In this document: positions 1 through 7,525 of the stretch, piece by piece | Position numbering within the stretch: position 1 is the first letter of the stretch | Layout: every line of letters begins with the position of its first letter | Position numbers and translations under genes: made by a program | Origin: Lysobacterales bacterium UBA2790 | GTDB taxonomy: Bacteria > Pseudomonadota > Gammaproteobacteria > Xanthomonadales > Xanthomonadaceae | DNA length: 11,272 nt | Direction of reading: 5' to 3' | Assembly: GCA_002352135.1 (NCBI GenBank) | Contig: DEHW01000049.1 | Span: forward strand, 2,400-13,671 | The notes under the pieces: model-generated | Databases searched by the model: none | The model's input: the letters and a program-made list of their open reading frames with translations, nothing else | Told to the model about the DNA's origin: nothing

Positions 1-647
1 CCGGTGGAGGTCGCTGCCGCCAGATGGCCCTGTTGATCGCGCGCCACCGCGCCCACCGTACCAAAATAGGTCGACGGCGGAATGAAGGCCTGTGCTGCCT
101 CATCGGCTTTGACTTTCTGCAACTGCTGCCAGCGATAGTCGGTGCGGAAATAGCTGGGATCGACCAGTTCGATCCCCTGCGATTCGGCGAACTTCTCCGC
201 GCCGTCGCCGATCATCATGACGTGCTCGGAGTGCTCCATCACGGCACGCGCCAGGGTGATCGGATTCTTGACGCGATGCAGTCCTGCCACCGCACCTGCC
301 GCGCGGGTCGGTCCATACATGATCGAGGCATCGAGTTCGTTGATGCCGTCTGCCGTGAACACCGCACCCTTGCCTGCATTGAAGTGCGGCGAGTTTTCCA
401 GCACCTGCACGGCGGCAGACACCGCGTCCAGACTGTTTCCGCCCGCACTGAGGATGTTGGCACCCGCGTCCAGTGCTTGATTCAGCGCGGCACGCACCGC
501 CGCTTCGGTTTCCGCATCCAGATTGCCACGCCCTGGCGCGCCCGCACCGCCGTGAATGACCAGGGTGAACGGCGCGGTCTCGACCGTTTCAGCGGCCATC
601 ACGGGAAGGGCCGCACACAGCAGCAGCGGAAGCAGTAAACGTCGCAT
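1..647 (-). CDS. iaaA: Secreted isoaspartyl peptidase / L-asparaginase (Ntn hydrolase), partial at left edge
   Basis: This plant-type asparaginase hydrolyses L-asparagine and beta-aspartyl (isoaspartyl) dipeptides, the latter arising from damaged proteins. The first 215 residues are visible, and the C-terminal third lies beyond the window. Residues 1-19 form a signal peptide: MRR, a leucine-rich core, then a VMA-A cleavage region. Cys11 is preceded by three leucines, so there is no lipobox and a soluble periplasmic protein is expected; E. coli IaaA has no such signal. Family motifs follow: IHGGAGAPGRG (31-41), AGGNSLDAV (68-76), FNAGKGAVFT (89-98), ELDASIM (104-110) and GTVGAVARD (196-204), then AAATSTG at the edge. 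Family members are made as precursors that cleave themselves before the threonine of GTVGAVA; here that is Thr197, the N-terminal nucleophile of the beta subunit. The ATG start has a weak AGGT-type ribosome binding site. It lies 106 bases after ppx on the same strand, possibly reached by read-through. Family assignment is firm; secretion is inferred. Confidence 0.9.
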   Translation of the reverse strand, partial: MRRLLLPLLLCAALPVMAAETVETAPFTLVIHGGAGAPGRGNLDAETEAAVRAALNQALDAGANILSAGGNSLDAVSAAVQVLENSPHFNAGKGAVFTADGINELDASIMYGPTRAAGAVAGLHRVKNPITLARAVMEHSEHVMMIGDGAEKFAESQGIELVDPSYFRTDYRWQQLQKVKADEAAQAFIPPSTYFGTVGAVARDQQGHLAAATST

Positions 648-753
648 AGAGATACCTGATCATCGTGGAAAATCACGCCGCGCAGTGTGCGACCGTCGAC
701 CGCCCGCGCGCAATTGGACACAGGTCATGTCGACAGTGGCCGTCTGCATCGGC

Positions 754-2259
754 TCACAGAGCCAGATCAAACCCGGCCTGCGCCAACAGTGCTCGCTCGG
801 TCTGCAGATCCTCACGCGACAATGGCCGCTGATCGAGCCAGGATTTCGGCAGACTCAGTGCCAAGCCCTTTTCCGTGGCCTCACCGCGCAAGTCGGGCGG
901 CATGCTGGCCGGGTCGTGGCTGCGATTGAGCAGCACGCCGAGGCGCAGGAGCACGACACACCGGAGAACACGTTGCGCGTCCCGACTGTCCACCGCGTTC
1001 AGAGCGACCTTGGGCAGATTGCGTCGCTGCGCGCGCAAAAGCACACCGAGGAACCGCTGCTCCTGCGTCGAGAATCCGGCGATGTCCGAGTTCTCGATCA
1101 GGTAGGCGCCATGCACATGGTGCTGACTGTGCGCGATGGTCAGGCCGATTTCGTGGATACGTGCCGCCCACATCAGGCTGAGCTGGTCGGTTTCATCCAG
1201 ATGCCAAACGCCGGAGACTTGCTCGAACAACTGCTGTACGGTGGCCTCGACGCGCGCGGCGTGCTCCGCATCGACACCATAGCGCTTGGCCAGGGCGGCA
1301 ATTGAACCATCACGCGGATCGCGCTGTTCGGCGCGCCCCAACATGTCGTACAGAACCCCTTCGCGCATCGCGGTCTGGGCGATCTGCATGCGCTCGATGC
1401 CCAGCTCATTGAAGCAGGCCTCCATCACCAAGAGCCCACCCGCCATGACCGTGCGCCGGTCATCACTGAGTCCGGGCAACTCGACATCGTTGACGTCATC
1501 GAAGGCCAGCAATCGCTCGCGAATGTCGGCAATGCCCGCCGCCGTGACCTCGCCACGCGAAATCTTCAGCTCCTTGCAAATTCCCCCGATGGCCTTGGCG
1601 GTGCCCGAGGACCCGATCACTTCGCGCCAGCCGCGCGCCCGGTAAGTCGAGGTGAACTGCTGGAACTCGGCGGAAATCTCGGTCAGTGCGTCACGCCACT
1701 TTTTCCGCGACAGTTTGCCGCTGGGGAAAAAACGCCGCGTGCTGGCGATACAGCCCATCTGCAGGCTCTCGCGCTCCAGCGGCTCGAAACCTTCGCCGAT
1801 GATGAATTCGGTGGAGCCGCCACCCACATCAATCACCAGACGACGGGTCTGTTTGGGTGGCAGTCCATTCGCCACGCCCAGATAGATCAAACGCGCCTCT
1901 TCGCGTCCTGAAACCACTTCGATCCGATGCCCGAGCGCGGTTTCGCCGGGAATCAGGAAGGAGGCCGGACTACGCAACTGACGCACCGTATTGGTGGCGA
2001 TCGCACGCACCCGGTTGTGCGGCAAGCCACGCAATCGCTGGCCCATTCGACCGAGGCATTCCAGCGCACGCGACATCGCATCGCCAGACAGATCACCACG
2101 CGCGCTCAGACCAGAGGCCATCCGAACGGTTTCGCGCAGACGATCCACCACACGCAATTGCCCGAGTGTGTAACGCGCCACCACCATGTGAAAGCTGTTC
2201 GAACCCAGATCAATGGCTGCCAGCAGCTCGCCGTCTTCCAAAGGCTTGTTGATCGGCAT
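754..2259 (-). CDS. ppx: Exopolyphosphatase (Ppx/GppA family)
   Basis: Ppx removes terminal phosphate from inorganic polyphosphate and so opposes Ppk. The protein has 501 residues (E. coli Ppx has 513), so it is full length and includes the C-terminal domains absent from short Ppx forms. It shows the actin-fold phosphate loop AAIDLGSNSFH (14-24), ATNTVRQ (88-94), the SGREEARL segment (117-124) carrying the conserved catalytic-region glutamates, the second phosphate loop VIDVGGGSTEF (142-152), GSSGTAKAIGG (217-227) and AMREGVLYDM (298-307). An HD-like helical part has IHEIG (368-372) and HSQHHVHG (377-384). GppA, a (p)ppGpp phosphatase, is the main alternative; length and the neighbouring ppk favour Ppx. 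I chose the ATG at 2259 because it begins 2 bases after the ppk stop. A TTG at 2271 would add four residues and overlap ppk by 10 bases. Neither has a good ribosome binding site, so translation is probably coupled to ppk. Confidence 0.93.
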   Translation of the reverse strand: MPINKPLEDGELLAAIDLGSNSFHMVVARYTLGQLRVVDRLRETVRMASGLSARGDLSGDAMSRALECLGRMGQRLRGLPHNRVRAIATNTVRQLRSPASFLIPGETALGHRIEVVSGREEARLIYLGVANGLPPKQTRRLVIDVGGGSTEFIIGEGFEPLERESLQMGCIASTRRFFPSGKLSRKKWRDALTEISAEFQQFTSTYRARGWREVIGSSGTAKAIGGICKELKISRGEVTAAGIADIRERLLAFDDVNDVELPGLSDDRRTVMAGGLLVMEACFNELGIERMQIAQTAMREGVLYDMLGRAEQRDPRDGSIAALAKRYGVDAEHAARVEATVQQLFEQVSGVWHLDETDQLSLMWAARIHEIGLTIAHSQHHVHGAYLIENSDIAGFSTQEQRFLGVLLRAQRRNLPKVALNAVDSRDAQRVLRCVVLLRLGVLLNRSHDPASMPPDLRGEATEKGLALSLPKSWLDQRPLSREDLQTERALLAQAGFDLAL

Positions 2260-2261
2260 GG

Positions 2262-4409
2262 TCAATGACAAAGCAACGCGAGCAAGGACTGTTGGGCGGA
2301 GTGCGGCATCTCATCTTCTCCGGGTGTGACGCGCACATAGCGACCATCCGTCTCAAGGCGCCATGCCTGCGTGTTGTCGGCCAGATAGTTGCTCAGATCC
2401 TCGTCGCGAACTCGCGCCGCGAGCTGCGCATCAAGAATCGGAAAACAGGTCTCGATACGCCGCAGCAAGTTGCGTTCCATCCAGTCGGCACTGGAGCAGA
2501 ACAACTCGGGCGATCCGTCATTGGCGAACCAGTAGACGCGACTGTGTTCCAGGAAACGCCCCACCACCGAGCGCACCCGGATGTTCTCCGAGACCCCCGG
2601 CACACCAGGTCGCAGGCAACAGGCACCGCGCACAATCAGATCGATCTGCACGCCCGCGCAAGACGCCGCGTACAGCGCACGAATCACCTGCGGCTCGTTG
2701 ATCGCATTGAGCTTGGCGACAATCGACGCGGGCTTGCCAACACGCGCGTTGTCGGCCTCCCGCTTGATCTTGCTCAGCAGGGCCTTGTGCAGGGTGAAGG
2801 GCGATTGCAGCAACCGTTTCAGCTTGATCGCGGGCGACAGGCCGGACATCTGGGTGAACATCAGATGCACGTCGTCACCGATCTCGGCATTGGCGGTGAG
2901 CAAACCGATGTCGGTATACAGCCGCGCGGTACCCGAGTGGTAATTGCCGGTACCCAGATGCACGTAACGCTGCAGCACACGGCCCTCGCGTCGCACGATC
3001 AGCAGCATCTTGGCGTGCGTCTTGTAACCGACCACGCCATACACCACTTGCACACCGGCCTCCTGCAGTCGATCCGCCAGACGCAGGTTCGCTTCCTCGT
3101 CGAAACGTGCGCGCAGCTCGATGACCACGGTCACATCCTTGCCATTGCGCGCCGCCTCGATCAGCGCATTGACCAGCGGTGACTGATGTCCCGTACGGTA
3201 CAAAGTCTGCTTGATGGCCAGCACGTTGGGATCGACACTGGCTTCCTTCACCAGATCGATGATGACGTTGAAGCTGTCGAACGGATGGTGCAGCAGGACG
3301 TCTTCCCGACGGATGTGCTCGAACAGGTCCTCGCTGGCCACTGGCGGATGCACTCGCGGCTTGTAGGCGGGGAACTTCAGTTCGGGGCGATCCACCATGT
3401 CGTAGACCGCGATCACGCGATTCAGATTAACCGGCCCATTGATGCGATAGACCGCGTTTTCGGGCAGATCGAAGTGTTTCAGCAGGGTCTTGACGAGGGC
3501 CTTCGGGCAGGCTTCGGCGATCTCCAATCGCACCGGATGCGAGTAGCCACGTCCCGCCAACTCATCACGCAGCGCGTGGGCCAGGTTTTCCACTTCGTCT
3601 TCGTCGACGAACAGCTCGGAATTGCGGGTCACGCGGAACTGATAGGCACCTTTGACCTGCATGCCAGGAAAAATGTCTTCGACGAACGCCGACAGCACTG
3701 CTGACAACAGCACGAAATCATGCGGGCGACCGGACAACTCCGGTGGCAGATGGATGATCCGTGGCAGTGAGCGCGGCGCTCGCACCAAGGCCATGCCGCC
3801 CTCCCGCCCAAAGGCATCCTTGCCCTTCAGAAGCACCGCGAGATTGAGGCTCTTGTTGAGAATGCGCGGGAACGGGTGCGAAGGGTCGACTGCCAGTGGC
3901 GACAGTACCGGCACGACTTCGGTGTCGAAGTACTGCTTCAGCCAGCGCCGTTGCTTGGCGTTCCAGGCGTCCCTCACCAGGATGCGGATTCCCGCTTTGT
4001 CCAAGCCGGGTCGCAACACGCCATTCCAGTAGGCGTACTGCGCCTCGACCAGTTCGCAGGCACGTTGATGAATATGCTCCAGCGCCTGCCCCGGCGGCGT
4101 GCCATCCGAACCACCATGACCACCGAAGGCGAGCTGGTGTCGGATCGCTGCGACGCGAATCTCGAAGAACTCGTCCAGATTTGTGCAGGAAATGCACAGG
4201 TACTTGAGCCGCTCCAGCAGCGGCAAGCGCTCATCCTGTGCCTGCGCCAACACACGGAAGTTGAACTCGATCTGCGACAACTCGCGATTGATGAAGTGCG
4301 CGGGATCGTTGAAATCCTCGGCGTCCTTGCGGGAAGTGGCGGTTTTTTCGGCTTCGATGGGCTTGCGCTGCGAGCGTCGGCGAGGCGGTGTATTCATGTT
4401 GGACATCAT
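2262..4409 (-). CDS. ppk: Polyphosphate kinase 1
   Basis: Ppk1 reversibly moves the ATP gamma-phosphate onto growing inorganic polyphosphate through a phosphohistidine; in the family it is a membrane-associated oligomer. The ORF gives 715 residues against 688 in E. coli. Residues 1-33 are a basic, charged and probably disordered tail. The N domain starts at FINRELSQIEFNFRVL (39-54), followed by CTNLDEFFEIR (75-85) and VVPVLSPLAVDPSHPFP (165-181). The two C-terminal phospholipase-D-like domains include IELRARFDEEANLRLA (430-445), GYKTHAKM (461-468) with His465 matching the autophosphorylated histidine (His435 in E. coli), and FLEHSRVYWF (619-628) with His622 matching the second essential histidine (His592). 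SSADWMERNLLRR (639-651) completes the signature. The first ATG at 4409 overlaps the phoR stop as ATGA; ATGs at 4406 and 4397 are also possible. In-frame codons further upstream lie inside phoR and are not part of the gene. Ppx follows 2 bases later. Confidence 0.96.
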   Translation of the reverse strand: MMSNMNTPPRRRSQRKPIEAEKTATSRKDAEDFNDPAHFINRELSQIEFNFRVLAQAQDERLPLLERLKYLCISCTNLDEFFEIRVAAIRHQLAFGGHGGSDGTPPGQALEHIHQRACELVEAQYAYWNGVLRPGLDKAGIRILVRDAWNAKQRRWLKQYFDTEVVPVLSPLAVDPSHPFPRILNKSLNLAVLLKGKDAFGREGGMALVRAPRSLPRIIHLPPELSGRPHDFVLLSAVLSAFVEDIFPGMQVKGAYQFRVTRNSELFVDEDEVENLAHALRDELAGRGYSHPVRLEIAEACPKALVKTLLKHFDLPENAVYRINGPVNLNRVIAVYDMVDRPELKFPAYKPRVHPPVASEDLFEHIRREDVLLHHPFDSFNVIIDLVKEASVDPNVLAIKQTLYRTGHQSPLVNALIEAARNGKDVTVVIELRARFDEEANLRLADRLQEAGVQVVYGVVGYKTHAKMLLIVRREGRVLQRYVHLGTGNYHSGTARLYTDIGLLTANAEIGDDVHLMFTQMSGLSPAIKLKRLLQSPFTLHKALLSKIKREADNARVGKPASIVAKLNAINEPQVIRALYAASCAGVQIDLIVRGACCLRPGVPGVSENIRVRSVVGRFLEHSRVYWFANDGSPELFCSSADWMERNLLRRIETCFPILDAQLAARVRDEDLSNYLADNTQAWRLETDGRYVRVTPGEDEMPHSAQQSLLALLCH

Positions 4410-5728
4410 GCCGGATTGTCGACTTCCGCGTCGCGGGGCAGCACACGGTCGCGCGGAAAAATCACGCAGAAACGACTGCCTTTGCCGACCTCGCTGTGCA
4501 CTTTCAGCTCGGCCTGATGCAACTGAACCACGTGTTTGACGATGGACAGTCCGAGACCGGTACCACCCGACTCGCGCGAGCGACTGTTGGAGACGCGATA
4601 GAAACGCTCGGTGATGCGTGGCAGATGATCGGCGGCAATGCCCGGTCCGGTGTCCTGCACGCACAAAGACACGCCGCCATCGGGTGTGGCCTGCAGCTCG
4701 ATCCGCACTTCGCCACCTTTCGGCGTGTAGCGCACTGCGTTGCTGACCAGATTGGAAAAGGCGCTGTGCAATTCCTTGGACGATCCCAGCAGATCGCACT
4801 GCGCCCCATCAAGCACGCGGATCGTATGTCCACCATTCGACAAGCCGTCGGCATCACGCGCCAAGGTGCGCAGCATCGCGCGCATGTCGATCGGATCTTC
4901 GGGTAGACGCTCGCAGGCATCGAGGCGCGACAGCGTCAGCAGATCCTCCACCACCTGGGTCATACGCAGCGACTGGCGGCGCATTTCCAGCAGCAACCCG
5001 CCCCACTCGGGCACGTCCTCCGGGTCCAACATGTCGAGATAGCCGTGCAGCACGGTCAACGGTGTGCGCAGTTCATGCGAAGCATTGGCCACGAAATCCT
5101 GCCGCATCTGCTCCAACTGCAGCAGCTTGCTGACATCTCGCGCCACCAGCAGATACAGCTCCGGGGTGTACTCCAGCAGACGCATGCTGAGACGACTGCC
5201 GTCGCCCTGCGGCGAAGGCAGGTCGATCAGCGGTTCGACTGCGCCACTCTCGAACCAGGCATGCACGCGCGGTGCGCGCACCAGGTTGAGAAAGCGCACG
5301 CCGATATCGCGTCGCGGCTGCAAACCCAGCAGGCGCACCGCCGATTCGTTGAACCATTGGATGCCCAGATCGCGGCGATCAAGTACCAGCACCGCGTCCG
5401 GCAAGGCCGCCGCCGCCTGACGAAACGAACGCAAGGCGCGCAACAGGCGACGCTTGCGCCGCGCACCCTCGCGTTGACGCACGTAAAGCACCGCGTCGAG
5501 ATCCGACCAGATGCCGCGACCTTCCGGCAGATGCAGTCGCTCGCGACTGTGCAGGCGTTGCAGGACACGATGCAGTCGCAGGTATTGCCAGATCAGCACT
5601 GCCAGCAGAGCCAGTGAGACGCCTGCCCAGAACGTACCGATCAGCAGGCCGATCAACATGCCGAGCGCCAGCACCATGCCCACGCGCAACAAGCTGTATT
5701 GCCAGGGTCGACTCAAATCACGCGCCAC
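4406..5728 (-). CDS. phoR: Phosphate regulon sensor histidine kinase PhoR
   Basis: PhoR phosphorylates PhoB when phosphate is scarce and dephosphorylates it when phosphate is plentiful, usually in contact with the PstSCAB-PhoU transporter complex, which is not in this window. The protein has 440 residues (E. coli PhoR 431). Residues about 13-50 form two closely spaced membrane segments with almost no periplasmic loop, as in PhoR, which senses indirectly. A basic linker leads to a PAS-like domain (about 100-200; LPDAVLVLDRRDLGIQWFN at 109-127). The H box is FVANASHELRTPL (212-224) with His218 as phosphoacceptor. The ATPase has the N box HSAFSNLVSNAVRYTP (321-336, Asn330), G1 DTGPGI (359-364), an F box around ERFYR and G2 GGTGLGLSIVKH (388-399). 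The start codon is GTG, supported by an AGGGAG ribosome binding site 5 bases away. It begins 51 bases after phoB, and its stop overlaps the ppk start by 4 bases. Confidence 0.95.
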   Translation of the reverse strand: MARDLSRPWQYSLLRVGMVLALGMLIGLLIGTFWAGVSLALLAVLIWQYLRLHRVLQRLHSRERLHLPEGRGIWSDLDAVLYVRQREGARRKRRLLRALRSFRQAAAALPDAVLVLDRRDLGIQWFNESAVRLLGLQPRRDIGVRFLNLVRAPRVHAWFESGAVEPLIDLPSPQGDGSRLSMRLLEYTPELYLLVARDVSKLLQLEQMRQDFVANASHELRTPLTVLHGYLDMLDPEDVPEWGGLLLEMRRQSLRMTQVVEDLLTLSRLDACERLPEDPIDMRAMLRTLARDADGLSNGGHTIRVLDGAQCDLLGSSKELHSAFSNLVSNAVRYTPKGGEVRIELQATPDGGVSLCVQDTGPGIAADHLPRITERFYRVSNSRSRESGGTGLGLSIVKHVVQLHQAELKVHSEVGKGSRFCVIFPRDRVLPRDAEVDNPA

Positions 5729-5733
5729 AGGCG

Positions 5734-5739
5734 CTCCCT
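5734..5739 (-). promoter_or_regulatory. Ribosome binding site of phoR (AGGGAG)
   Basis: Read on the minus strand, AGGGAG stands 5 bases before the GTG at 5728. It is a strong Shine-Dalgarno match and is what makes the GTG start credible. Its last base and the spacer overlap one arm of a 6-base inverted repeat (5729-5734 with 5775-5780). Confidence 0.7.
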
Positions 5740-5779
5740 AGGTTGGTCGAAGCGATCCGGTGCGCAAGCAAAAGGCGCC

Positions 5780-6469
5780 TCACAGACTGGTCGAAAAACG
5801 ATAGCCCGAGCCACGCACGGTTTGCACCAGGTTTTCCAGTCCATGCGGTTCCAGCGTCTTGCGCAGACGACGGATGTGCACGTCCACGGTGCGCTCCTCG
5901 ACATACACGTTGCCGCCCCACACATGATCGAGAAGCTGGGTGCGCGTGTACACCCGCTCGGCGTGGGTCATGAAGAAATGCAGCAGGCGGTATTCCGTCG
6001 GCCCGATGTGAATCGGCGTGTCGCCCGCGTAGACACGGTGTGCCGCGCCATCGATGCGCAAGTCGCCAAGGGCCACGCTGCCATCCTCCTCGTCACCACG
6101 CACGCGTCGCATCACCGCTTTGATGCGCGCCAGCAGCTCTCGCGCCGAGAATGGCTTGACGACGTAGTCATCGACACCCGCTTCCAGGCCGCTGACCCGA
6201 TCATTTTCCTCGCCGCGTGCCGTAAGCATGATGATCGGCACCTCGCGCGAGATGCTCTCCTTGCGCAAGCGACGCGCGAGTTCAATGCCGCTCATGCCTG
6301 GCAACATCCAGTCGAGCAGGATCAGATCCGGGACTTTGGCACTGATCGCCGCCTGCGCCTCCTTGGCGTCACCGGCCTGCACCGCTTCGTATTCCGCTTT
6401 GCGCAGCGCAAACGCCACCATGTCGCGAATCGCGGGTTCATCGTCAACAATCAGAATGGACTTTTGCAC
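5780..6469 (-). CDS. phoB: Phosphate regulon response regulator PhoB (OmpR family)
   Basis: PhoB binds PHO boxes when phosphorylated by PhoR and activates phosphate-starvation genes. The protein has 229 residues, the same length as E. coli PhoB. The receiver domain (1-122) has the acidic pocket DDE (9-11), phosphoacceptor Asp53 in LILLDWMLPG (49-58), Thr83 in IIMLTARGEEND (79-90) and Lys105 in DDYVVKPFS (100-108). The winged-helix DNA-binding domain (about 130-229) contains IGPTEYRLLHFFM, LLDHVWG, the recognition-helix region RTVDVHIRRLRK and the terminal hairpin QTVRGSGYRFS. All residues needed for phosphorylation are present. The start codon is GTG, with only a weak AGGT some 10 bases upstream. 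phoB is the first gene of the minus-strand block, and PHO-box-like repeats lie about 40-67 bases upstream of it, so it probably activates its own transcription. Confidence 0.96.
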   Translation of the reverse strand: MQKSILIVDDEPAIRDMVAFALRKAEYEAVQAGDAKEAQAAISAKVPDLILLDWMLPGMSGIELARRLRKESISREVPIIMLTARGEENDRVSGLEAGVDDYVVKPFSARELLARIKAVMRRVRGDEEDGSVALGDLRIDGAAHRVYAGDTPIHIGPTEYRLLHFFMTHAERVYTRTQLLDHVWGGNVYVEERTVDVHIRRLRKTLEPHGLENLVQTVRGSGYRFSTSL

Positions 6470-6507
6470 GGCCGGACCTGTCAGGTTTCAGGAATGCATC
6501 AGAGTTA

Positions 6508-6536
6508 ATAACAGATTTGTGTCACCGCAGTGACAG
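6508..6536 (-). promoter_or_regulatory. Candidate PHO box: three 7-mer half-sites at 11-base phasing
   Basis: Read toward phoB the units are CTGTCAC, a 4-base gap (TGCG), GTGACAC, a 4-base gap (AAAT), and CTGTTAT. The E. coli PHO box is two CTGTCAT-like 7-mers separated by 4 A/T-rich bases. Unit 1 matches at 6 of 7 positions, unit 3 at 6 of 7, and the middle unit is weaker. The second gap, AAAT, equals the consensus spacer. Location before phoB and the 7-4-7-4-7 spacing support PhoB binding in tandem. The first two units also form a TGTCAC/GTGACA dyad (6520-6535), so a different dimeric regulator is an alternative. No convincing -10 box could be fixed. Confidence 0.55.
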
Positions 6537-6606
6537 ACGTCACGTCATCGTCATCGCCGCTTTTCGCCAGTCGCCCTTCATGGCAAGGTGAAGCGCAGTC
6601 CCGTCT

Positions 6607-6610
6607 GGAG
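6607..6610 (+). promoter_or_regulatory. Ribosome binding site that sets the nucleotidase start (GGAG)
   Basis: GGAG stands 6 bases before the ATG at 6617. The alternative in-frame GTG at 6530 has no ribosome binding site and falls inside the candidate PHO box, so the shorter protein is preferred. Confidence 0.65.
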
Positions 6611-6616
6611 CCTTGC

Positions 6617-7525
6617 ATGCTTGAGTCGCCTCTTCCGACCCGTCTGGTCGTCGCCATTTCGTCGCGCGCACTGTTCGATCTGGAGGACAGCCACAGCCTG
6701 TTTGAACGCGAAGGTCTGGCGGCCTACGCGGCATTCCAGCGCGAACGCGAGGACGAACCGCTGCAACCGGGAATCGCCTTTCCGCTGGTGCAGAAGCTGT
6801 TGGCCCTGAACGCGCATCGACGCCCGGATCTGCCGGAAGTCGAGGTCATCCTGCTGTCGCGCAACTCGGCGGACACGGGCTTGCGCATCTTCAACTCCAT
6901 TGAGAAGTTCGGTCTTGAGATCGTCCGCGCGGCTTTTACCAATGGCGCGCCGACCTCGCCCTACATCCAGCCATTCGGTGCACAACTCTTCCTTTCCGCG
7001 CATGCCGACGATGTGGCCCGCGCACTGGATGCAGGCGTTGCGGCGGCGACGATTCTGCCCTCCAAATCCACCGCCAAGGACTCCGCCCAACTGCGCATCG
7101 CCTTTGACGGCGACGCGGTGATCTTCGGCGACGAATCGGAACGCATCAGTACCGAACAAGGCATCGAAGCCTTCGCCCGCAACGAGCGCGAACGCGTTGC
7201 CGAGCCGCTTTCTGGCGGGCCATTCCGGGGCTTTCTGGCCGCCCTGCACGCCATCCAGCGGGCCTTTCCACTCGATCAGTCGCCGATCCGCACCGCCCTC
7301 GTCACGGCCCGCTCCGCACCCGCACACAAGCGGGTCATCCTGACGCTACGGCATTGGGGCGTGCGACTGGATGAGGCGCTTTTTCTGGGCGGGCGCGACA
7401 AAGGCCCGTTTCTGGAAGCGTTCGGTGCCGATATCTTTTTCGATGACTCGCACAAGAACGTCGAATCGGCACGGCAACACGTGGCGACCGGACACGTCCC
7501 GCATGGCGTGCTGGGACGCGGCTGA
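6617..7525 (+). CDS. 5'-nucleotidase, NT5C1 (cytosolic 5'-nucleotidase I) family
   Basis: Proteins of this HAD-like family dephosphorylate nucleoside 5'-monophosphates in the cytosol, releasing nucleoside and phosphate. The chosen product is 302 residues. The conserved family opening is LVVAISSRALFDLEDSH (10-26), followed by AYAAFQ (36-41), GIAFPLVQKLLALN (52-65), EVILLSRNSADTGLR (76-90) and the substrate-region segment TNGAPTSPY (108-116). HAD motif I is FDGDAVIFGDE (163-173) with Asp164 and Asp166; motif II is LVTAR (228-232); GGRDKGPF (258-265) supplies the lysine; motif IV is FFDD (274-277). No signal peptide or membrane segment is seen. An in-frame GTG at 6530 would add 29 serine-rich residues of low family resemblance. 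The gene is divergent from phoB and shares its upstream region, so phosphate control is possible but not shown. It converges on the AlkB gene with 7 bases between stops. Substrate preference cannot be told from sequence. Confidence 0.85.
   Translation: MLESPLPTRLVVAISSRALFDLEDSHSLFEREGLAAYAAFQREREDEPLQPGIAFPLVQKLLALNAHRRPDLPEVEVILLSRNSADTGLRIFNSIEKFGLEIVRAAFTNGAPTSPYIQPFGAQLFLSAHADDVARALDAGVAAATILPSKSTAKDSAQLRIAFDGDAVIFGDESERISTEQGIEAFARNERERVAEPLSGGPFRGFLAALHAIQRAFPLDQSPIRTALVTARSAPAHKRVILTLRHWGVRLDEALFLGGRDKGPFLEAFGADIFFDDSHKNVESARQHVATGHVPHGVLGRG

Noticed and set aside
603..647. Lipoprotein signal at the asparaginase Cys11
   Set aside because: The three residues before Cys11 are leucines; a lipobox needs a small residue just before the cysteine, and a normal VMA-A cleavage site follows.
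648..753. Promoter or terminator between ppx and the asparaginase
   Set aside because: I looked on the minus strand for -10/-35 pairs and for a stem with a T-run and found none worth naming.
556..1305. 249-residue plus-strand frame over ppx and the ppx-asparaginase gap
   Set aside because: Shadow of ppx; composition rich in Arg, Gln and His, typical of reverse frames here.
2265..3182. 305-residue plus-strand frame over ppk
   Set aside because: Antisense to an unmistakable ppk C-terminal half and without any recognisable domain; expected in high-G+C DNA.
4410..4799. N-terminal extension of ppk by 130 residues
   Set aside because: These codons lie out of frame within the phoR kinase domain and have no similarity to Ppk; the ATG at 4409 fits family length and the ATGA overlap.
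5699..6508. 269-residue plus-strand frame over phoB and the phoB-phoR gap
   Set aside because: Antisense to phoB with all its motifs intact; no family resemblance seen.
6578..7327. 249-residue minus-strand frame over the nucleotidase
   Set aside because: Opposite strand of a gene with clear HAD motifs; no independent support.
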